Below, in pieces: positions 23,280 through 36,275 of a stretch of DNA of 64,000 bases. The notes under the pieces were generated by a model. The model had not been told where the DNA came from. It worked only from the letters and a program-made list of their open reading frames with translations, and ran no database searches. This stretch comes from Volvariella volvacea V23 (Eukaryota > Basidiomycota > Agaricomycetes > Agaricales > Pluteaceae): positions 897,420 through 961,419 of the forward strand of contig KB722743.1 of NCBI GenBank assembly GCA_000349905.1. The letters run 5' to 3'. The translations under genes and the position numbers were made by a program. The number at the start of each line of letters is the position of its first letter. Positions within the stretch are counted from its first letter, which is position 1.

Positions 23280-24755
23280 ATGACAAAAATAGGCTCAGAT
23301 CGATTGAAACAGGTATCGCCTTTGTCTTGACAGGTATCTCTTCTTCCACAACCTCCTCCTACCCGAGCAGACGGAATCTATCGAGCGGGCCAATAAACTT
23401 GCTGCAGAGCACGGTGTAGATTTATCACAGCTCCAGAAAATCATGGATATGTCGGCGGAATCAATCACGGCGAATGTCCTGGCTATGAATTCTAATTGTA
23501 CGTATCACCATGGGCACTGTCTGCATGATTCTGAATTCATCACGGACTAGGTCCTGACGATCGGATGAAGTTCATTTTTAGCAAGCTCGTACGTAGTTAG
23601 ACGGGTGTTTTCATTTGGTGGAGGGTGACGTCTTTCAGATTCAACACCTCCACGATTTCGTCCGTGAAACGACCCTCACTTCCCAGGAATGGATGACCGC
23701 GATTCAGTTTCTAACAGAGACCGGGAAAAAGTGCACAGATGTTCGACAAGGTCCGCATCACCAATACAACAATCTGCAGTCCACCGTGACTCTCTCATCG
23801 TCGTGTAGAGTTTATCCTTCTCTCTGATACACTAGGGGTGTCCACTCTCGTTGATTCTATCAACAATGCTAAACCTCCGGGGGCGACGGAGGCAACCGTC
23901 TTAGGTCCTTTCTACACAGAGGATGCACACGAACGTAGGGCACAAACCCCCATTACTGTTCGCCCTCAGGCTTATTGTAAGGTCCCGTTTCAATTGGCGT
24001 CGTCCAGTCGCAAACGGAAGTTCTATCGCATCTGAAGGAAAGGGCGATTACCTATTTGTGGAGGGCCGTGTCCTCGATACTCAGGGGAATCCAATTCCTG
24101 GCACAGTAATCAACACTTGGGAAACAGACGGGCATGGTTTATATGATACTCAGGTAGGGTATTCGTATCTAGGTCCAAGGAGCGCTGAAAGCATTGCACT
24201 TTAGTATACCAACAGAGAAGAACCTGAGTGTAGGGGACGCTTACACTCCGCACAGGACGGATCGTACTCGTTCCGCGCTGTAGTGTATGCCAATTTGTGC
24301 TGCAACGTTGTCTTGCTCATGGGGTATTCTTATTGGACATAGGCCCGTCCCCTATCCGATACCGAGTGATGGCCCAGTCGGAAAGATGGTGTCTAAGCTT
24401 GGACGACATGTGTTTCGTCCTGCGCATCTTCACTTCATGATTGAGGTATGCTTATCACCTTCGATTCTGCTTCTGAATTCGAGCTGATACAACAGCATCT
24501 CATGTTGAGGCTCCGGGCTATGAAAAGCTCATCACCGCGTTATTCTTGAAGGACGACCCTTACTTGACAAGCGATGCTGTCTTTGGTGTTCGAACCTCTC
24601 TCATAGTTGACCCAGTTGTGGTAGAGGACGAAGAACTGGCTCGGACAAGGGGATTCAAAGAAACATGCAAACCGCATGCTTATTTGAAGCACGATTTTGT
24701 TCTTGCTACTCCCAAGGAGTGTGAAGTTGTTAGGAAGAATGCGACGAAGCAGTAG
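23280..24755 (+). CDS. Intradiol ring-cleavage dioxygenase (hydroxyquinol 1,2-dioxygenase type)
   Basis: It should open hydroxyquinol or catechol between its hydroxyls with non-heme Fe(III), feeding the 3-oxoadipate route. The start is [11 protein letters not shown]; a 58-nt intron, required to keep frame, leads to [15 protein letters not shown]. The N-terminal dimerisation helices follow ([37 protein letters not shown]), then [14 protein letters not shown]. The catalytic domain has the putative Tyr ligands in GHGLYDTQ and in [20 protein letters not shown], and the His ligands in [30 protein letters not shown] and [11 protein letters not shown] close the domain. No secretion signal and no PTS1 (ends NATKQ), so probably cytosolic. 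About eight short introns. The DGPVG-GRH-RPAHLHF pattern favours hydroxyquinol over catechol enzymes. Confidence 0.88.
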
Positions 24756-24923
24756 ATTGGATTCTGAGGGAGCAATATTGCTGGGACCCTAGTAAACCGT
24801 GGTACGATGTACACGAAATGGACGAACGTAAGTAAATAATAAGTACCTATGGCATAGATAAGTAAAATACGTGGTATCATGACCGGTGCTGTTCAAGCTC
24901 TACGCCTACGCAACAACGTAAAC

Positions 24924-26404
24924 CTAAATCAACCCCGACGCCCTGAGGTCTCTGGCCAATCTAGCCTCTGCGAGGAATTGCGGGCCGGGTATAAGGATGA
25001 TATTTCCGCGCTCATCACGGACTAGTGTGCTATCATTCACTCCCGATTCGCTTTCTGGCCTACCAGACTCCTCGTCAATAGCGCGCGCGACATCTTGCAT
25101 AGGAAGACCAAAGACTGCCATTAAATTCCGTCGGACGGCCCGATCGTATGCAACGGCATCTGGAGATCTGGGTTCATTGTTACGGGAGTCGGAGATGGAA
25201 TACTCCCATCTCTTTACACGGATAAAGCCAAGCAACGATATAAGGACAATGAACCAGCCTATGCGTGCGAAATAGAGATAAGAGAGTGGTATTAAATGGT
25301 CGCAGATGCTTACCCATTGTCATGAATACGAATGCAAAGAGATCCTTGACGGTTATAGTGTCTGGTAACGAGTCGTCTGGTGAAGGAGCTGCATCCTCTG
25401 ACCTGAATTTTATCGAGGCATCGCCTGATTGGTCCACAGTGTTGTCGTTATCATCCTCTCCGAATCGTGTATAGAAACCAAATTGGATCAGTGTCAGGCC
25501 CAGGCCCAACCGTGAACCAAACTTGGCGGCGTGACTTGTATGGAGTAGATACGTGAGGAGGAAGCCGACGAACTGGAAGAACCACGATATCGTGATATTG
25601 AGGAAGAAAATTCCCCAGGAACCAATTGGAAGCCCATCAATCAGCATGTCGCCGCCTTCGGCTGCTGCTGATGGCGCATGGACCGTAGTCTCCCAATAGG
25701 TGGGTACCGCATCTGCTTGTGCTTCTGCATAACTCTGTGTGGATGGGCTCTAGAGTGATTCCGAAGGGTAGGCGATAAACACTCACAGGGGGAGCCTCTT
25801 TCTGTGTGGTTTCGGGGACAACATATACAGTCCCATCCTCGCTTCGAACCGTTTGTGCAACTTTAGGCTTGGCCATTACGTTGGCGAAGACTCCATCATT
25901 CTCACTTCCACCTCCTCTCGGCCTATTTGATGGCGCTTCGGTGGACACTCTTGTGTAGTGCGTCGGTAGGACAGACCCAAAAGTTCCAATGGCCCTGCGG
26001 AGGAAGGAGGTACGGGGGGCAGTTGAAGCGACAGGAGAGGTAGGCAGTAAGCCGTTGGTGTTGCCGTAATCGTTGGGAAGAGCCCTATCAGAGGGACCTG
26101 GAGGAGAACCCGGGGGAGGACGATCATATGCATACTCCCGCTCAAAGTCATATGCGCCAGGTGTCATGGGTGCTTGGATCGGACGGGACGATTCATGGGA
26201 GCGTGAGCCAGAGATACCGGTAAACAAACGGCTAGGGGGCTGGTTGCTCTGGGATGAAGCGCTGGGTGACGATGTTTGTCGGGGGTTGAGAGGGGTAGAT
26301 TCGTGGTCATCGTCATCGTTGTCCGAGCCAAAAGCCTCGTCTAGCTCGTGGCCAGCATCCCGCTCCGGGCGCTGGTTTGGGAGAGGAGCATAGCGATGGG
26401 GCAT
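24924..26404 (-). CDS. BSD2: Bsd2/NDFIP-like three-span membrane protein (DUF2370)
   Basis: Family members sit in ER, Golgi or endosomal membranes and recruit NEDD4-type ubiquitin ligases (Rsp5) to cargo such as metal transporters. The start MPHRYAPLPNQ opens a long Ser/Pro/Asp-rich cytosolic region. After an intron comes the family signature VPTYWETTVHAP. Three hydrophobic spans follow: LPIGSWGIFFLNITISWFFQ, FVGFLLTYLLHTSHAAKFGS with LGLGLTLIQFGFY, and WFIVLISLLGFIRV after another intron. The C-terminus is GNIILIPGPQFLAEARL, ending ASGLI. No clean PPxY was noticed. Divergent from SelO with 349 bp between start codons. Confidence 0.85.
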
Positions 26405-26753
26405 GGTTGACAGTCGATCTGTTGTGGAGGGAGGTTGAAAGATATATTTGCCAGCCAATAATTGTGGGAGAGTTGCGGTGCTGTGTTAGGAATACCAGGT
26501 TCTCGCAACGAATTACGTTCCCATTCCCCAGTTCCCCGCATCCCAGGACACAACAGTCGTGCTTAAACCGACGCGGGCACCATGCTCTGTGGTCCTGGGC
26601 CTGAGCGAGCCCTGAGGCATTCCGCCCACGAGCACTGCGCCCACTGGCTGTTTGGATCGGAAGATGGTGCCAAACAAGACGGCCATGCGTTGCTTGATGG
26701 ATCACCAGCAGCCCGCTCGAATGCCAGTCCGCCCCAACCACCTCATCAGACAC
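26405..26753. promoter_or_regulatory. Divergent promoter Bsd2-like / SelO
   Basis: A 349 bp spacer between divergent start codons must serve both genes. No distinct motif was identified. Confidence 0.5.
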
Positions 26754-29529
<2,776 letters not shown>

Positions 29530-29739
29530 TTAGCCACCGTGTAGTTGCCCCTATGTGCATTGCTTTTCTATAATTTTAGCCGACGGCACCCCGAGACTGC
29601 TTACGGCTCAATCGTATCATTGGCAGGTTCGCCCTGCCGTGTGTATCTATAAGCAAATGATCTGAAATTCAGCAGGCTGCACATGGGTTCTGTAAAACAG
29701 CCTTTTCGTTCTAACCACTAGCATACACACCGACCGACC

Positions 29740-32170
29740 ATGAAAGCATTCACCAAGGAGGAGGTCGAAAAGGTTCCGTTTGGACTGTTAAATGAAAGCC
29801 GTGCTATATTGATTACTACCTTTTTTGGATGGTAGCACAACAAGGATGGTGACTTGGTAAGTTGGCGCACCGTATTGGGTCTGGGGGCCACGAGTTGACG
29901 CTTACTCCCAGTGGATAATTATTGATAGCAGGGTGTATGACATCTCAAAATTCGCTCGCATGCACCCTGGCGGAATTTCAGTACTCCTCGATGAAGAAAT
30001 AGGTGCGTAAGACCTGCTCTGGGGTGCTCGCCCATTTACGGTCTTACGTTGAATCACGTTACGAACAGCTGGCAAAGATGCTACAGAAGCCTTCTTTGGT
30101 TTGCACCGTTTGGAAGTGTTGCAAAGACCGCAGTACAGTCGCCTGCAACTTGGTATCATCTCGGGAGAGGCCCCGACTATTAATCCGCGCCCATCAGGTG
30201 CTCTCAGCAAGGTACCCTACGCCGAACCTACTTGGCTAGCTGCAGGGTATCACTCACCCTACTACAAAGACGTGTGTTAATTTATCTCGCTCAACCTTAT
30301 AAGTACGGCAAACCACATTAATGACGAGACTACGTGGTTTAGCATCATAGGGAATTCCAAAAAGTAGTCCGCAAGTTCGTGGACGAGGTCCTACATCCCG
30401 ATGGTCAGGCTTTGCAAGAGAAAGGAAATAAGCCAAGTCAGAGAGTATTTGATGAGATTACAAGAATGAATGTACACGCCATGAGGCTTGGGCCAGGGGA
30501 CCATTTGAGGGGACGTACCCTGATGTATGGCACTGTAAAGCCTGAAGAGGTTAGTGAGGACACTTTCATGCAAGCTCAATCGAATGACATGATGTCCCAC
30601 AGTTTGACTACTTTCATGAATTGATAATGTCGCAAGAAATGGCTCGCATTCATGCCCGAGGGTATCATGATGGCGTAGCAGGTGGGAACATGATTGGATT
30701 GCCAGCCATCAAAAATTTTGCAAGGCCGGAAATCAAGGAAAGAGTTCTGACAGAAGTCCTGGATGGGAAAAAAATCCTTTGCCTTGCCATAACTGAAGCA
30801 TTCGCCGGGAGCGATGTGGCCGGAATGAAGACGTTTGCTAGGAAATCTTCTGACGGAAAGTATTGGGTCGTTACTGGTGAGTGACCCGAGCTGAGTTGAG
30901 ATTAGATAACTGAAGAGCATCAACGTTCCAATGAAATCCTAAGGCACGAAGGTGTGTTACTCCGCAGTGTGCTAATTAAAGCATGGCTAATGGACAGCAG
31001 AAATGGATAACCAATGGGCATTTTGCAGACTACTTTGTAACAGGATGCAGAACCGAGAAGGGGATGATAGTCCTTCTTATCGAGAGAGGAGTGGGCGTGA
31101 ACACGAAGCACATCAATACAGCTTATGGCCCTGCTTCGGGCACTGCTTTTGTCACCTTTGACAATGTAAAGGTCCCTACTGAGCATACAATTGGTCCCGA
31201 TGATGGGAGTGGCTTGATCGTGATCTTGAGTAACTTCAATCATGAAAGGTTCGTTATTATGAATATTACACGTGTATAAATCGATTGCGTTTCAAAGCTA
31301 ACATGGTGCGGTTATCTAGGTGGGCGATGGCATGCAGTAGCTTAGGGGCGCAGCGAGCGATCGTTGAGGAATGCATGAAGTTTGTCCACAAATGACTCCA
31401 TTCAGGGCACGCTAATAAAGGACTTCACTAGGTGGGTGTCCCAACGTAATGTGTTCGGGAAGCCCTTGAGCTCGCAAGCCGTAATCCGCTCCAAGCTTGC
31501 TTCAATGATTGCCCGTGTGGACAGTGCACAGGCTTGGCTTGAAAATGTCACCTACCAAATGAACCATATGAATTACAACGAGCAATCAAAGTTGTTGGCT
31601 GGGTGAGTGTGTTCGTGCTATGAAAGTTAGAAACCTCCCGTAGAGCACTCACCCCAAAACGTGGGCCACAGGCAAATTGCGTTTCTGAAGAAATACATTA
31701 CGGAAACGGCGCAGGACACGGCAAGAGACGCTATGCAGGTAGGTCATTTGTGGAGATGACGAACTAGCTCTTCTTACTCGGTATCTGCTAAGATATTTGG
31801 TGGTCGTGGAGTCACCAGAACTGGTGAGTAATGACTAGTTTCAGGCAAGGTCAAGACTGATTAAAATGGGCTGGTTAGGCATGGGGAGATACATTGAACA
31901 TGTATGTAGACACGACTTACTCGAAAAATGAACGGCTAACGAGGACCCACTCCAGTATCACACAACCATTGGATTTGATGCGTGAGTACACCCCACGTAT
32001 TCTTGCGCTCAGTCGTTGACTGAGGGCCCTCAGCATCCTGGGCGGTAGTGAGTCTAATCTGTGCGCCCATTAACACTGGGTGGGCTAAACCTGTTCTAGC
32101 TGAAGACGTGCTGGGTGACCTGGGGGTTCGACAAGCGCTGAGGAACATGCCGCAGGGTGCAAGGCTGTAG
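29740..32170 (+). CDS. Cytochrome b5-acyl-CoA dehydrogenase fusion (copy 3, ARL terminus)
   Basis: Complete paralogue starting MKAFTKEEVEK, then a 21-nt exon HNKDGDL and the b5 core WIIIDSRVYDISKFARMHPGG with second heme ligand in FFGLHRLEVL. ACAD hallmarks: [117 protein letters not shown]. An 8-nt exon (30944-30951) is needed to restore frame and the KKW motif. The tail [16 protein letters not shown] lacks the usual catalytic Glu/Asp. It ends QGARL; ARL fits the PTS1 consensus, so this copy could be peroxisomal. More diverged than copies 2 and 4 (for example GISVLLDEEIA and GNMIGLPAIKNF). Confidence 0.9.
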
Positions 32171-32298
32171 AATCAAATCAAATGACTGCGAATTGATTGG
32201 CGGAGGGGCAGCACTTTCACGTGCAAGTGCCATACGAGGAAACCTCAGCCAGCTGCAGTGCAATAATCACATGTACCATTCATGCCCGCGCTGGCTTC

Positions 32299-32304
32299 TA
32301 TAAA
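32299..32304 (+). promoter_or_regulatory. TATA-like box of b5-ACAD copy 4
   Basis: TATAAA lies 52 bp before the ATG at 32356 within the short 185 bp spacer after copy 3, so copy 4 probably has its own promoter. Confidence 0.4.
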
Positions 32305-32355
32305 TTCGTTTTGCACCACATCTGCTCCTTGTACTATAAGTGTTGCGATCTGACC

Positions 32356-35162
32356 ATGGCTTCAAAGGACTTGAAGACCTTTACCCGGGACGAAGTTGCC
32401 AAGGTCAGTCACATAAATAGGGTTGGTGCCAACTTGAAGATCCCTGACATGGTATATGAGCGCAGCATAACAAGGATGGTGATCTCGTGAGCGGAACGAT
32501 TGCTCTGTCAGTTCTCATTTACAGAGTATGAACAGTGGATCATCGTGGATGGCAAAGTCTACGACATATCGAAATTCAAGAATCTACACCCTGGCGGTGC
32601 CTCTGTCTTCTACGATGACGGGATTGGTTTGTGACCCATACGTGGCCTGCTATCTCTACTGAGCTTTGTATCTACGTTAGCCGGAGGTGATGCTACCGAG
32701 GCGTTCTACGGCCTCCATCGCCACGAGGTTTTGGAGAAGCCTCAGTATCGTCGACTGCAGATCGGTGTCATAGATGGAGTAAAGAGCCTCATCCAAAGCA
32801 AAGTTGTAGGAGAGTTGAGTAGGGTTCCCTACGCAGAGCCTACGTGGCTATCCGAGGGCTACTATAGCCCGTATTTTACCGAGGTGTGTATGTGCCACTC
32901 ATATCAATCCAGTGGGTCAACTTTCTTGGCGTTGCTGCAGAACCACCGGCAGTTCCAGAAAGCAGTGCGGAAGTTTGTTGACGAAGTGATCACGCCTGAT
33001 GCAATCGTGAGTTTCGACCTCATCAGTATCTCTGCGTGGTGTGTGATATTAGAAATTGTCACTTTAGGCGAGGGAAGAGGATGGCAGACCACCCAGTAAG
33101 AGTGTCATTGAAGCCATGGCGTAAGTGTCGCAGGAACTGTCGTCGGTGTTTTGCCCTGAGAAGTACGCTCTAGTCAAATGAATTTCCATGCTATGCGCAT
33201 GGGTCCCGGCAAGCATCTCAAAGGTGATCATATCCTTGATCAACCAGACATGGGTAATTAAACCCTTCTTGTTCTAGGTTTAACCCTCATGGGTGGTATT
33301 GTGAAGCCAGAACAGGTAAAATGCGTGTTAATACCACTTTCATGAATGATTCTAACTTTGCATCGCGCAGTTTGACTACTTCCACGAGGTTTGCTCACGT
33401 TGCACCGTTGGTTTCAACCGTTGACTCATCGAAATCAGCTCATTGTCACTCAAGAACTTGCAAGATGTGGCCAACGAGGTTACGGAGATGGTGAGATTAA
33501 TCGTAGCATTCGTTATACTCCACGGGTCTCATACTCATGCGTATTGGATAGGGTTGCTGGCAGGCTCTGTGATTGGTCTACCACCTGTTCTCAATTTCGG
33601 CAGCGATGCCATTAAAGCCAAAGTCGTACCCGATGTTCTATCTGGGCAAAGGCTAATTTGCCTTGCTATATCAGAGGCTTTCGCCGGAAGTGATGTCGCT
33701 GGGTTGAGGACAACTGCGAGGAAAACTGAAGACGGAAAGCACTGGATCGTCAACGGAACGTAAGAATAACATTCCCTGTCTGAGATACTCTCAACTGATG
33801 GCCTCCTGGCTGCAGTAAGAAATGGATAACCAATGGAACGTAAGTCGACAAATGTTTCACTTATTCACTTTGAACTAATGCTTGGGGTAGATTTGCCCAT
33901 TAGTGAGTCCTCGTATTTGAGTGGTGAAGTGCACAGCTCATATTTTTCAGTTTTACCGTTGGGTGCAAAACAGAGGTACTTGACTCCCCCCGCGTATATT
34001 TACCTCAGAATCTTAGATTATCTTCAGAGTGGATTTACTGTCATCCTTGTGGAGCGTGGTGAAGGTGTTGAGACGAAACCTATCAAAACCAGCTATGTAC
34101 GTCTGTGATTCTCCATGCGCGCAAGCATCCCTGACACCCTCACAGTCGCCAGCCGCGGGGACAGCCTTTGTCACATTTGACAATGTCAAGGTTCCTGTGG
34201 AAAATACACTGGGACCTGAGGGTGGGGGTATTTTTGTTATTTTGAGGTAGATGAAGTGTTTATACAGCAAGGGAGAAGTCAACTGACAAATGCTGATAGT
34301 AACTTCAATCACGAGCGCTGGGTTATGGTCTGCTCATCTGCTCGCTCTCAACGCCTCATTGTTGAGGAGTGCTTAAAGTGGGTATCATCATTCATGGCAT
34401 TTTGAACGATTCTGTCTTAAAACGATTTATGCTACATCAGGTGGACCAACCAGCGGAAAGCGTTTGGCAAACCATTACATTCACAGGCTGTCATTAGAAG
34501 CAAATTAGCTGCAATGATCTCTAGGGCCGAATCGGTCCAGAGTTGGCTTGAGAACGTCACTTATCAGATGAATAACATGGTATTTTTTACGCCACCTCCG
34601 AACGCTGACAGCTTCAGCTCACCAATTGTAGTCGTACAAACAACAAGCGGCTAAGCTCGCTGGGTCGGTGTCTTATCACTCTATCCCTCCGTAGTGACTA
34701 AATCCCTATTGTAGGCCTATTGGTCTATTGAAAATGCATGCGACACGTTCCGCTCAGGAAACAGCAACAGATGCAGTTCAGGTACCCGTTGATCTCCTCT
34801 CTAAGCAAGGCGTGTTTTCATCAGATATCAGATCTTCGGTGGCCGTGGTATCACCAGAACCGGCATGGGGCAATATATCGAACATGTGCGTAGGAAGTGG
34901 TTCTGGCCGTTGCTATTATCTGACATGATCGTTCTACAGTACCATCGCACTGTTCCCTTTGATTCGTGAGTTTCCATATCACCGGTACCATCTCACCTTT
35001 ACTGACCACACCCCTCGGTTACAGCATATTGGGCGGAGGTACGATTTACGAACCTTGTTTCCTGTTGGTGGATCGACTGATGTATTTAAAGCTGAGGACG
35101 TGTTGGGGGATCTCGGCGTTAGACAAGCCATTCGTGGAATGCCCAAGGATGTTCGGCTATAG
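32356..35162 (+). CDS. Cytochrome b5-acyl-CoA dehydrogenase fusion (copy 4)
   Basis: It starts [16 protein letters not shown]; a 21-nt exon gives HNKDGDL, then [21 protein letters not shown] and [10 protein letters not shown] hold both heme ligands. ACAD hallmarks: [116 protein letters not shown]. It ends [16 protein letters not shown]...KDVRL, with Gly where the catalytic acid normally sits. This copy has extra introns: exons of 24 nt (33816-33839) and 12 nt (33891-33902) encode KKWITNG and FAHY. The latter has His where the other copies have Asp (FADYF). Closest relative is copy 2; it forms a tandem pair with copy 3, 185 bp apart. Confidence 0.9.
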
Positions 35163-35292
35163 CGTGAATCACGATGATATCAGTGGGACTTGCTGTCATG
35201 TTCTTGTTCCAAAATGTGTATATTTCAATATACTATACTCTAATGGCATTTTGCTTCGTGGTATCACCATTGCGCAAGGCACGCAAACCCCC

Positions 35293-36275
35293 TTATCGAG
35301 ATTGTCGCCGGCGAACCGTGCTGTGTCCTAGCCCTACGTTGCTGACAGAGGAACCCGGTGCATTCCAGCCTAGCCAGCCCATTACGACATTTTTCGCGAA
35401 AATTTCACCGAAGCCAAGCATGACACCATTGACAAAGGGAAGAAGCAAATTAATAGCCAAAGAAGACAAAAATGCGTTCACTCTAGTGCGTGTCGGGAGC
35501 GATGAATCGAAGATGGTAAGGGTTGGGGGAGGAAGGGGTGCTGGAGAAGGTTCTTCCGTCCGACGTGGGGGTGGAGGAGTTTTCACGCCCCCCTCAGGGA
35601 ATGACATGGAGGGTAGAGAGGAGGAGGATTCCACTTCTTCCCATTTGGAGGACTCATCGATGATTCCGGCCTGAGATAATGGAATTTTGACGGGCTTGGT
35701 GCCAATCAGCGCAGCGCGATGCTGGGTTGCGAGAATTTGACATACCTTGTTTGCCGAATTGTCTGCTGGTGCAGCACCCTCACGCTGAATACTCACTGAA
35801 GCGCGGTCAGAGAGCGCATCCCACCCCGACTCAGACACGGGGGGAGGTGGTATGCCGGTCTGTATAGGTGGCTTCTCGACCCCAGCCTGCTTTTCAGCCA
35901 GCCGAATCTGCTCCCAATGCTCGCGATCCTTTTCAGCTTTTTGGCGCGCTTCGGCCGATTGAGCGCGCCACGACTGCACTTGGGACTCGTACTCGGCCTT
36001 CCAGGTGTCTTGGGCTGAGCTGTCGGCTACGGGGGCAGACGAAGGTGGCTCATCCTTTTCCGAGGAGCTTGTAGCAGCGAGTGTTGGTTGAGCAGATGAA
36101 TCAGGTTGGTCAGAGGGTGCGCTTGGTTGATGGTCCGCTGGCGGCAGCACAAACGCCTGGGTTTGAAGCAGGGCAGCCTGGGAGCAGGTCAGCGCGAGAA
36201 AAGAGACTTGGTGTGATATGTTGGAATGCGACCCACCTCGAGGAGATTTTCCTCGCTGTCCAGATTCTGGGCCAT
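35293..36275 (-). CDS. MIM1: Mim1-like mitochondrial outer-membrane import factor, N-terminally extended
   Basis: Mim1 inserts alpha-helical proteins into the outer mitochondrial membrane. Exon 1 encodes MAQNLDSEENLLE; after an intron come AALLQTQAFVLPPADHQPS, a Ser/Pro-rich stretch, and a charged coiled-coil-like region (WKAEYESQVQSWRAQSAEAR followed by QKAEKDREHWEQIRLAEK). After a second intron, AGIIDESSKWEEVES leads to the diagnostic C-terminal span LAINLLLPFVNGVMLGFGEI, which contains the GxxxG-type helix-packing motif of Mim1. It ends HSTVRRRQSR. At roughly 280 residues it is much longer than yeast Mim1 (about 110). Convergent with ACAD copy 4, 130 bp apart. The Mim1 call rests on this C-terminal segment. 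Confidence 0.75.
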
